A stretch of 64,000 nt of DNA from Xanthostigma xanthostigma (taxonomy: Eukaryota > Arthropoda > Insecta > Raphidioptera > Raphidiidae), in the NCBI GenBank assembly GCA_963575645.1, contig OY754467.1:51803108-51867107 (forward strand), read 5' to 3'. A program made the translations under genes and the position numbers. Below the pieces are notes generated by a model. That model was not told where the DNA came from, made no database searches, and worked only from the letters and a program-made list of their open reading frames with translations. Shown piece by piece: positions 9,760 to 19,075 of this stretch (its first letter is position 1; every line of letters starts with the position of its first letter).

Positions 9760-10323
9760 TAGTGATGTGTCGCTCTTGAGCCAGTCGTTCATAATGAACG
9801 ACTCCTTTCTCGGAACGGAGCGAGTCGCTCTTTTTTTGTGAATGACTCACTCCGAGCGCCATTGCTCTGTGCTGAGCTGTTCTGTACTCTTGCATTCGCA
9901 CATTTACAGAGCGCACAGAGACACTAGTGAACTTTGCACGTACGGAGTTATCTTTGCTGAGTCGTTTAATGTTGAATGACACACTGTTTACAGTGACTTA
10001 AACCACTCACATTGACGTCGTTGACAAAGATATAATACTGTAACAATAAACATTATTATTATTAAGCTTTTATTATACTTTATAGTTTATCCGAAATGCG
10101 AATAATATCACATGAAAATGAGTTCAGAGCTAAGTGTGTGTATTGTGCTGTGCAATGCTAAGTGACTCCTGAGCATGCATATGACAGTTCACACCTCTGC
10201 AGTCTTCACTCTTGTGTAGTGCGTACTGTTTAGTGTCACTCCTTTGAACGACTCCCTCTGAGCGACTCTTTTTAGTGAGCGGAGCGCACGAAGCCAGCTC
10301 CTAATAAAGAGTAATGTGGACAT
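9760..10323. mobile_element. Non-autonomous hAT-like element H, copy 1
   Basis: Begins TAGTGATGTGTC, fitting the hAT end rule, and carries GAACGACTC and GAGCGACTC blocks. It is a reverse-oriented relative of 62827-63414 and 41301-41721. An 8-bp GTGAGTAG stands at both borders (9752-9759 and 10324-10331), but on the right it overlaps where the terminal repeat should be, so the duplication may be chance. The 77-codon minus-strand frame recurs in copy 3 and has no transposase features. Confidence 0.7.
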
Positions 10324-11349
10324 GTGAGTAGCAATAAATGAAATAAATTATTGGAAATCATTAATTTAAGTGCGAACTATTTGATGACATTATTATAATA
10401 AGCGTGAAAATTCCTGTGGTTTGCACTTGAATAAATTCTGAACCAAACTTGTATGTTGATGTGTTTTAGACCACATAGGAGAGTAGAAATTAAAATTTAT
10501 AACACTTTGGTATATTCTATATAGTTAATAGAAATTTAGTGCTTTGATGTGAATTTCTGTTTAAGCCAATTATGTGTCTCCAGAAGTTTGTATATGAACA
10601 CATAAATAACATGTACAATGTATTATAATTACTATGTATTTTATAATTAGAGTCTTTATAGAAAATCATTGCATTTTCAAAACTATTTCGACTTTTAATA
10701 AATCCCCAACAATCTCTGTTAGCATAAAGCAATGAAATATAAAAAAAACAATATTTTTTTCTGATTGTTACAAATTAGAAGGTCTCACAAAAACAGTTTT
10801 CGTTCAATGGCACCAAAAAGTATTTTGAACTATATCTGCAATATACTTATGTATTTTTATGAAAAATATATTATGTTACATAATGTCAATTGACTTCACC
10901 AATATATATATAGTATAACATATCTGACACAAACAGACAATTATTTCAACAAATTTTAAGGAATATTTCCTCGAAACTACACCGGTTTTTTTTTTTTTAT
11001 TTTTACGTTATCTACAAGAGTCGAACTTTCAAATGATCAGTTATTTAAAACTCCGTCCGGAGTCAATAAACCGTGGTTAATTTTAATAAATATCTGCATT
11101 TCCGATGAGCAACCTAGGTCAGATCTTAAATAATTTTAACTCACAAGCAGTTAAACATAAAGGGAGAAACAGCCAAGAAGGACACTTTGCCCGCTACCAC
11201 ATCGCCTTTGATAATGTCTATCGCAGTAAGTAATGTAGATGAAACGTCAGTACGAATGTACCAAAACAATTATTGAATGTACGAGATATTCATAACATAT
11301 TGTAGCGGATCTTCCTGTATATAGAGTACCAGCATAATTTACATATCTT
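10324..11349. other. Unassigned AT-rich interval
   Basis: No gene recognised. CAGATCTTAAATAATT...CAGTTAAACATAAAG at 11118-11163 repeats 6961-7003, so a small repeat of unknown type is present at both sites. Confidence 0.5.
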
Positions 11350-11392
11350 ACTACCAAACAAACAAACTCTTCAGCTTTATATATTAGTGTAG
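11350..11392 (+). repeat. Non-LTR tail remnant
   Basis: ACAAACAAACTCTTCAGCTT followed by TATATATTAGT is the 3' end shared with the repeats at 14878 and 18733. The body is absent, so this is a strongly 5'-truncated insertion. Confidence 0.55.
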
Positions 11393-12174
11393 ATAATATA
11401 TTAACTTCAGAAGTGAAGTTTGCACTGTCAAAAATTTTTGTAAATGAAGTGAAAACCAATAGTTCTATAGGAGGTAGTACGTTCAAAAACTACCATTTAT
11501 ACCGCGTAATCGTCGTAATACAACCCATTACGATACTAGATTTAGAAAATTACAACAGTCTTCATTCTGACAAAAAACCTCTGTGAAGCACTATATACGC
11601 CTAAGCAAACAACTTTTAGTCGTCTGGTATATTTTATCCTAGACACTCTTGAATAAAAAGAGTTGGAAAAGATTTTTTTTTTGTTTTCACCCGTCGACTA
11701 GCGTTGACATATTCTCTTCTCAGTCTTCCCCTTTTTAGCTCCTGAATTATTTATTAGTGTATTGTGTGTCCGTTTCTTTCTATTGTTAGTTCAATGGCGC
11801 AATATGCATAACAAAGATACTTACGCAGACTTAAAATTGGTCCCGTTACAGTTTGTGTCTCGTAAATGTCGCATAATAAATTTTTTTAAATATTTTATAC
11901 ATACGCTTTTTAAAAATATAAAGTTCTGAAGTTTGTCTTGGAGTCAAATTTAAAGGCAGTCGCAATGCTCCGGTACACAAAAATAAGAAAAACTGTTATT
12001 GAGATTAATTTGCTGAATGGATGAAACGCAATTAAAATTTATATTCGTATTCAAGAACTCGAGTGTTATAGTCCAGGGGCGGTGACAATAAAGCCTCAGT
12101 GATATGCCTTTTTTGATGCCAATAATATAATACAGGGAATATAGGGACATTTCAGAGTAGAAAAAATAGGGGAA
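11393..12174. other. Unassigned interval
   Basis: No gene, RNA or repeat border seen; open frames are short and without recognised domains. Confidence 0.45.
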
Positions 12175-12790
12175 AGCTGGATAAACCTTCCTTTTGTGGT
12201 TCTAAACAATATACCAAAAGTCCCCACCGATACATGTTCCGCTAAAAATGTTACGCGTGATGAAAGATCACAAAAAACGTTTTTTCGCGAAAATCTCGTT
12301 AACGGTGACTTTTATGCAAAAATAGTGATTATCTAATTTGTAGCTTAGAAAATTGCCTACAAAAAATATACTTTCATTTTCTTTCGTAAGACTAACGGTT
12401 TTCGATAAATTTGATATAAAACGTTGTAACGTTTATGTTTCTTATGTCAGATTCGTTTTTGCGGTTATACGAATGAATACAATGTATCAGACATACATCA
12501 TGCGGATGCGTAAACTGGAATGGTTCACTAAGCGATTGAATGAATGCGAGGTGGGAAAACGAGTACGTCGTACGTAATTGATAATTTTAGTCTTACGGAA
12601 AAAAGTAATACTATATTTTTGTGGGCAATTTTCTAAGCTACAAATTTGATAACTACAATTTTTTCTATAAAAGTCACCGTTAACAAGATTTTCACGAAAA
12701 ACCATTTTTTGTGACCTTTGATCCGCGTAACATGTATTGGTGGGGACTTTTAGAGCCACGAAAAGAAGATTCATACCAAAAGCTAGCTTT
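12175..12790. mobile_element. Foldback element with ~220-bp arms
   Basis: Left arm ~12175-12400, right arm ~12570-12790. Shared blocks include AAAGTCCCCACC, ATACATGTT, AACGGTGACTTTTAT, TTTGTAGCTTAGAAAATTGC and CGTAAGACTAA. The spacer is ~170 bp. Overlapping open frames of 74 and 95 codons are arm or spacer sequence. Related in layout to 6525-6870. Confidence 0.8.
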
Positions 12791-13254
12791 CCACTAATTT
12801 TTCCGAAGTTTCACTTATTTTTTGTCTTTATTCCCTGGACAAAACATGAAAGGTTGGCGAAAATATCTCTGCGCTTCTTCTTGCCAGCCGCCTTTGAAAA
12901 TATTATCAACAATTTTATGTCTTGGGAAAAATAATAAAATAAATAAAACAATAATAATAATTTTGATATTTTACATATAGAACAGAAAGGTTTAAAATTA
13001 AATCTATTGGAAGCTTTGGAAATTCACAAACGCAAAAATTCATCCAATCTATTAAATAATTAAATGATCAAAAAGACATCTCCACATCACCTTTACTAAA
13101 CCTAAAGTTTAATTTTTAATGAATATAGTGTTCTTCCTTTGTTCTTTTTCTATGAGTTGGGATTTCCCACCCCACCATCCTCCACCTTAGTTGTATAAAA
13201 TCTACCTAATTTAGACCTATATAGATTATTTTTGTAAACTGTAATACTGTATAT
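12791..13254. other. Possible decayed PLE body upstream of a tail motif
   Basis: AT-rich, no coding remnant recognised. It precedes the tail motif at 13255 and may be its eroded 3' UTR; that is inference only. Confidence 0.3.
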
Positions 13255-13281
13255 CTGATGAAGCTGCTGTGACAGCGAAAC
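13255..13281 (+). ncRNA. Hammerhead-like motif, PLE family 3
   Basis: CTGATGA, A, GCTG, loop CTGTGA, CAGC, GAAAC, followed by a T/A-rich tail. Same layout as the PLE motifs at 1905 and 5293 but with a different stem sequence that still pairs. Probably the tail of another, otherwise unrecognised PLE. Confidence 0.5.
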
Positions 13282-13770
13282 ATGTCATATTTTTTTATAA
13301 TTAAAGTGAAAATTTTTTTTAACTTGTTTTATTTATTTTATTTTATAATGGATTTTCATCAAGTAAAGGCAGAAACTATTAGATCTTGGGAAAAAAGGAT
13401 CATTTTACTACTGCTATATAGATCTGAAAAGCATCTATTTTATAAAGAGTCGTGCAAAAAAAATTATTGTATGTTATTGGTTTATAGTTGAATGAAATTC
13501 TCCGAAGCACAAGTTAATCTCGAGTAAGCCAAATCATTTTCTATCTTGAAACCACTAGTTGACTTTAATCGATTTGCAAACTTTAAAGCCATAAATTACA
13601 CATACAGAGTTTGTACGTCAGTAACATTGATATATTCCAAAAGTTTGGAACAAGGTTAGCGTGCTAACAAATGGAAGCGGAAGTTTAGTGTGCATACTAA
13701 AAATATCGTGCCGCGATACATTGAAACATTTAAGACTAACTTAGACCTAAGAACTTCAGTCAAAGATCTT

Positions 13771-14250
13771 GTTGCGTTGGGACGATAATGTGTTCCATAG
13801 AATGTTCCAGACCACGACAACAACAACAATGGAAAGCAGGTAAAAACCCGACCTTCTTAGAATTGCCTGGAGTAGGCAATCCATGTAAAGAAAGGTTGAG
13901 ATGCTTTTAGAACATTCGACAGACGGGGGGGTACGAAGCTATAAAATGCGAGCGGAGTAGTTGGCAAGTCAGTCAGTACAGCGCGTTAACAGCAAGTGGC
14001 AAACGTACAGCGGATTACAGATAACTGTGTGACATAAATCGTTCAGTGTCGGTACAGCAAGACCGAGGTAGCTGCTAAGAGATAGAAGATAAATGAGCTG
14101 TGCAAACCATTGAGTGCAATTATATAAATCTGGTTTTAACATAAATAACTTTCTGTAAATAATCGTGTGAATATAGTTAATAGATAAGTGCGAATAAGTG
14201 TACTAGATAAACTTCAGTGTGTTGTAAATATTTTGTGTACATAATTAGGA
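13771..14250 (+). promoter_or_regulatory. Promoter-leader module A (heat-shock-like)
   Basis: GAATGTTC (13800-13807) and GAACATTC (13910-13917) are paired heat-shock-element half sites. TATAAAA at 13940-13946 follows the second by 22 nt, and TCAGT initiators lie at 13966-13974, about 30 nt after the TATA box. The upstream and core part is homologous to module B (54120-54425), and the leader after ~14100 to module C (42340-42440). No ORF follows: the ATG near 14300 closes after four codons. It could be the 5' end of a mobile element that carries a stress promoter. Heat-shock control is inference. Confidence 0.5.
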
Positions 14251-14877
14251 AATAAATGACGCACGCACACAAACACCCACACTAATTTATTTTCAAAAAT
14301 GGTAAAAAAATAGTGCATAAACCTTGAAAGACAAAAAATTGCTACATATTTTTATTATTAATTTCGTACCAATTACAATAACCTCCCAATACCTTACTTT
14401 TATCGAAATCGATTAGGCAGTACTTAAAATTCCAAAGTTCTCATGTTTATTTTATGAACTTTTTAAAATTATTTAGGATCTTACACCCTATATTTTTTTA
14501 TTTCTAGTTTTTTTTTTAGTCCGTATGTTCGGTTTAAAAGCAGTGCAAGCAGTATAATAAATTATATTACAAAAATATTTTATTCTTAAACTTGGAAGTG
14601 GTTTATAGTAAGGCCATTAAAATAATAATAAACTGTTCATATAAATCGTTTACGGCTCCAAATCACGACAGATATAAATACATTGATCGACGCTAATAAA
14701 TATTTATTATGCGCTCGCTAAAGCTCTCCATACCTGCGCTGCGCAACTCAGATAAGCAAAAATGTCTATCAAAACACCATTATTGCCGGTATTTATCTAC
14801 ACTTTCATGTACACACATACCGTGTGGCACATAATATTGTCCACGGTGAAGAGCCACGAACTACCAGCATCATCTGA
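14251..14877. other. Unassigned AT-rich interval
   Basis: Starts with CA-rich sequence (ACGCACACAAACACC near 14262). No gene or repeat recognised. Confidence 0.45.
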
Positions 14878-15240
14878 TACTAGCTGTCCCGCCCGGTTAC
14901 ACCCGGGTGTAAAAGAATGAATGGTGGAAGTGACATGAGTACGCACAATCCTTTTAGTTTACCGAGATGAATGTTGTGTCCAAATTTCATGATGATCGGT
15001 GTAACCGTTCAAAAGTTTTTGTCGGACGGACAAATTTTGAATTACGTTTTACAACATTTTTCATTGATGCTCCGCTCTTCTTGGTCGTAGCGTGATGTTA
15101 TATAGCCTATAGCCTTCCTTGGTAAATGGGCTATCCAACAAAAAAAAATTTTTTCAATTACAACCAGTAGTTCTTGAGATTAGCGCGTTCAACTAAACAA
15201 ACAAACAAACTCTTCAGCTTTATATATATATTAGTATAGA
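14878..15240 (+). mobile_element. Non-LTR 3'-end repeat (LINE tail or SINE)
   Basis: Runs from CTAGCTGTCCCGCCCGGTTA to CTTCAGCTTTATATATATAT. Related copies: 18733-19075, 22806-22932 and, reversed, 40620-40958. All share CCGAGATGAATGTTGTGTCC, CGTTCAAAAGTTTTTG and GGGCTATCCAACAAAAAAAA. No RT coding. The form resembles insect RTE-type tails; assignment by resemblance only. Confidence 0.7.
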
Positions 15241-15455
15241 ATCTGCTTTCAAAGTAGAGATACAGCATACCAGAAATTGATCATTATACTTTTTAAGGAA
15301 ACAACTCATTTAGGCATCTAATAAAATTCAAAACCCCAAACGTTGGGCTCAAGCGCGTGAGCAAATAAACACGCTAGGATTTTTCCTCGATTTATTTCAA
15401 TTTTGTTTACGATCTCAATCAAGCAAGATCCATATCAGGAATCAGCATCCCAGAG

Positions 15456-15790
15456 CAGGGGTAGGCAACCTTTTGAGACGTAAGAGTCAAAAGTTAGAAT
15501 TTACAAAATTTCCCAGTTTTTAAAGAGCCACTAAACATTTTCGTTTCAGTATTATACTATTTGATTATATAGGTATATCCGAGGACGACACGTCGCGACA
15601 GGGGCGGTGCGGGTGAGACGCGAGTGGAAATGACTGAGAGATAGACATGGTACTCAATCATGGATCAATTCGACGATTTTTAAGGGTTTATATAATAAAA
15701 TAATTATTTTTTGCGCATGAAACCGAAAAGCCGCGACTTTACCTCAAAAGAGTCGCATGCGGCTCGCGAGCCGCAGGTTTCCGACCCCTC
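15456..15790. mobile_element. Non-autonomous hAT element
   Basis: Left end CAGGGGTAGGCAACC, right end GGTTTCCGACCCCTC, with AAGAGCCAC inside the left end and AAGAGTCGCATGCGGCTCGC before the right. Flanks TCCCAGAG (15448-15455) and TCCTAGAG (15791-15798) match at 7 of 8 bases, as expected for an 8-bp hAT duplication. Length 335 bp, no coding. Confidence 0.8.
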
Positions 15791-16297
15791 TCCTAGAGCA
15801 TCTGCGACTGCTGTAGTAACTAATTAATTTCAGCTCAGGCATGACAAAGATTATAAATGCGTATTGGTCAACCCCTTCTTTCTTAAAAAATATTTTGACA
15901 ACACTGCCAACGGAATATAATATAATAGTACACAAAGAACTCAATCTCTCTACGTTTCATAGCCCATTGCTCTGCGTATATTTTTCGCATTTTGTATTAT
16001 ATTTTTGTCGAAAAGTAACGTGCTTAAGGGTACTATTATAAGATTTAAATGGTACTACATTGTGCGTTTTCTTCGCTTTTATGATTACGATTTTTTTCTT
16101 GTGCGTTCATGTGTGATGGGAGACTTAGTAAGCTAAAAATAAACCTTCAAAAATATAACGACTTTTACAAGGTGTGTGCTTACAGTGTTTTTGTCTATAT
16201 TATTTAAGGTAGTACGAGCACCAAGGCAACTTTAAATAAAAGGCTTGATTTTTCTTTATATTTCGGTAGATGGATGATATGTTATCATTGATTTCTC
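15791..16297. other. Unassigned interval
   Basis: Two overlapping 66-codon frames on opposite strands around 15744-16041 show no domain. Nothing else seen. Confidence 0.45.
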
Positions 16298-16487
16298 TAA
16301 AACTAGAGGGTGGAAATTTAAAAAAAAACTATTTAAATTAAAGTTAAAACCTTAATAAATTATTGAAAATAAAAAACACCCGTTTTCTTTTTAATGAGTC
16401 AGGCACAACGGGTTTTTTTATTTTCAATAATTTATTAAGGTTTTAACTTTAATTTAAATAGTTTTTAATTTCCACCGACTAGTTTTA
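16298..16487. repeat. Foldback repeat
   Basis: Arms of ~75 bp (TTAAAGTTAAAACCTTAATA, AATTATTGAAAATAAAAAA) surround a CACCCGTT...AACGGG centre. It abuts the PLE-hairpin relic at 16487 directly, so the two may be one composite. Confidence 0.8.
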
Positions 16488-16605
16488 CCACAACATTTTT
16501 ATTAGCGGATGTACATTTCGGGAGCTATGCTCTCATCTTCAGCAAACACTAAACTCCGCTAATAAAACTGTTGTGGTAAGAAGTAACTATTCTATATTTT
16601 TTATT
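16487..16605 (+). repeat. Relic related to the PLE 3' UTR hairpin
   Basis: GCTATGCTCTCATCTTCAGC and the sequences around it match 1360-1390 closely, and CTGTTGTGGTAAGAAGTAAC matches the right arm near 1455-1475. The relic has its own inverted ends (ACCACAACA...TGTTGTGGT). Flanking PLE sequence is absent, so the hairpin may be able to move or persist on its own. Confidence 0.65.
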
Positions 16606-17339
16606 AAAAGAATTAATAAATATTTTTTAACTTGGCGAAAAGTTGCCGCAATTTGAAATACGACCTGCCAGATTTTTTTTTGAGTAACGTGTTAAGTCAC
16701 CAATATCCTTTCGTATATTAAGAACAAGACAACACGTGATACAGTATGACTGCAGAGGGTATCTTCCACTGCATACTGTACAGTGTACAGCTGACAGGTA
16801 CGTGATTTCGTCCTTCATTGAAGATATCTATGGAGTCCCACAAACCACGCACGTCGTATACGGTTATTACAGTTATCTGCTTTTGTGTTCAACCGCAAAA
16901 AAAAACCTACGAACAAAATTACATGGAAACAAACTGCTGACTGTAGAATCGCGTTCACAGAAAGTAAAAACTTGCTGTAATAACGGTTCCATAAAAAAAT
17001 CAGTAATATTAAATGTGTGACTTATTTGTGGTTATTTTACTTTGCAGAGTTATTTTTCTTATGGGTACTCTGTTGATATATAAAAGAAGAACGTGCGACT
17101 GATTTTTTGTGGAGACAGATGGATAATAATGTAAGAAATAAATGAAATGGAGAAGAATATCTCTGTTTTTATTAGGGATTGTCCATAAACATGTTCGGTC
17201 TTCCAGCTGCCCATATTGAAAAACTACGAACTCGCAACTCAACAAAACTAAAGAAGGAATAACAACTTGACAATAGCGTACTAGACAGTACTTAAAGCAG
17301 GAAAGCGACAAGTGACAAAGGCAACGAGCGATCACGGCC
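16606..17339. other. Unassigned interval
   Basis: Longest frames are 94 codons (+, 16736) and 110 codons (-, 17009-17341), without recognisable domains, signal peptide or start context. Short palindrome ACTGTACAGTGTACAGC near 16776. Confidence 0.4.
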
Positions 17340-17560
17340 AATCACCGACGAGCGCACGTTCCGTGTAGGTAGCTGGGAGGTGGTGGGAGTATCAACGGCT
17401 CTATAAAATGTGCCTTTGCGACGCTGTTTGTGACTAACTTCCAAACCTTTTAGATCCGTGGCGCGTATTATATTTTGTCGTCAGGGTTGTGCATTGCGAC
17501 CAGTGCCGTAAGACAGTTGCAGACGTGAGTATGATTTAAAACTTGAACGGACGTGAAAGG
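17340..17560 (+). promoter_or_regulatory. Weak promoter-like stretch D
   Basis: Relatively GC-rich. GGCTCTATAAAATGTGC gives a TATA box at ~17402, and GACGTGAGTATG near 17521 is a plausible splice donor. No TCAGT initiator at the right spacing, and homology to modules A-C was not convincing. Confidence 0.25.
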
Positions 17561-17639
17561 AATAGGTACTCTTTTCGTAAGTTCAAACGACTGTGAACAA
17601 AACTATTTCTCAAGTTTGCATCTCTAGACATAGTATTTA

Positions 17640-18300
17640 AATCGGGTAGTATTTAAACGAGTGACTGTAAATTACAATTTTGGGTGACAAAAATAATCAA
17701 TTTGGGTTACTGTATTACTAAGTGAGCGACTGACTGCGCGTGACGAAAAATCAACAGAACAGCAACTTACAAACATCCATTTGAGTTACTTAAAATACAA
17801 AATGGGAAACTTCATAATATTTGAGCGACCTAATATTTGTTTGAGTGTCAACGTTACGTCCTGCATTTTTTTCAAAATTTGGCAAATGATTTATTTATTC
17901 TGAGCGGCATTTTGTTAATAGTTAATTGTTTGAATAGAACTGCGTTTTCTAAAAAATGTATATTTAATTGACTGTCAATTAAATATACATTTTTTAGAAA
18001 ACCCAGTTCTATTCGAACAATTAACTATTTAATTCGCATACCCCTTTATCGTTCACCCCGGAATTATTTTTTTAAAAACTCCACCTTTGTCCCATCGCGT
18101 TTCACTGCGAGACAATTCGCATACCCCTTTATCAAAAAAAGCGGTGGTTTTCAATCTTCATGAAAATGTGAGTTTTAAGTAGTAGTCTCAAAGTGAAAAA
18201 AAAATAAAAAGTAAAAACAAAAGAAGACATCTGCTTCAAAATTACCGAAGACATTCTAGTCGCTCACTTAGTAACTTAGTCACCCATCTATTATTTTAAT
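17640..18300. mobile_element. Possible foldback element with central palindrome
   Basis: A near-perfect palindrome at 17914-18032 is centred at 17973 (AATTGAC T GTCAATT; arms contain ATATACATTTTTTAGAAAAC). Outer blocks ACTAAGTGAGCGACT (~17717) and AGTCGCTCACTTAGTAACTT (~18257) form a wider inverted pair. AATTCGCATACCCCTTTATC occurs twice, at 18031 and 18114. Confidence 0.5.
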
Positions 18301-18732
18301 ATCTCAAGTTATTAAAACAGTATCTCATCATCAGTCACCATTTTTTTTTTTATTCGACCATTTTATAATTCCCCATTTTACTCTAGCTGTAAGCGAGATA
18401 TGTCTAGTTAAGTGAAAGTAGTTCCGTGATGCGATTTGCCATCACACGACCTCGAAACCAGAACAGATTTTGTTGGGTGCATGTTTTCTTGGATGCCACG
18501 ATAGTAGGTATAGCATATACCTACATTCACTTCGCACGAAGATTGAAAAATGAAATGTGATATGATATGATGTTTTTTTATGAAGGTACATATTTATGGA
18601 AACTTTTTATAGCTACGATGAGATTTTCTCTCCTCGTCGTCTGATATCGCTTTGTGTTTAAGGATGAGCAATGAGTATCAACAGTCATTCGCTTGACAAT
18701 GTTACTTTCGCAGGTATGAGGACAAAAATATA
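18301..18732. other. Unassigned interval
   Basis: Short palindrome GTAGGTATAGCATATACCTAC near 18505. No gene seen. Confidence 0.45.
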
Positions 18733-19075
18733 TTAGACTAGCGGTCCCGCCCGGTTTCACCCGGGTGCAAAAGAAACGAATTGGGGGAGGGACATGAAAA
18801 CTCACATTCATCTTAGTTTACCGAGATGAATGTTGTGTCCAAATTTCATGATGATCGGAGTTACCGTTCAAAAGTTTTTATCGGACGGACAAATTTTGAG
18901 TTACATTTTGCAACAATTTTCATTGATGCTTCGCTCCTATTGGTCGTAGCGTGATATTATATAGCCTTCCTCGATAAATGGGCTATCCAACAAAAAAAAA
19001 TTTTTCAATTCAAACCAGTAGTTCTTGAGATTGGCGCGTTCAACCAAACAAACAAACTCTTCAGCTTTATATATT
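18733..19075 (+). mobile_element. Non-LTR 3'-end repeat, copy 2
   Basis: Starts CTAGCGGTCCCGCCCGG and ends CTTCAGCTTTATATATTATT; most of its length aligns with 14878-15240. The ACGACGTTTCGCACATATAC just after its tail (~19086-19105) reads on the minus strand as GCGAAACGTCGT, the 3' part of a PLE-type tail motif. Confidence 0.7.

Noticed and set aside
9752-10331. GTGAGTAG as a proven 8-bp target duplication of hAT copy 1
   Set aside because: On the right it overlaps the place of the damaged terminal repeat (GGACATGTGAGTA), so the match may be coincidence.
17009-17341. 110-codon minus-strand open frame
   Set aside because: No recognisable domain, ordinary start context, no neighbour; length is possible by chance.
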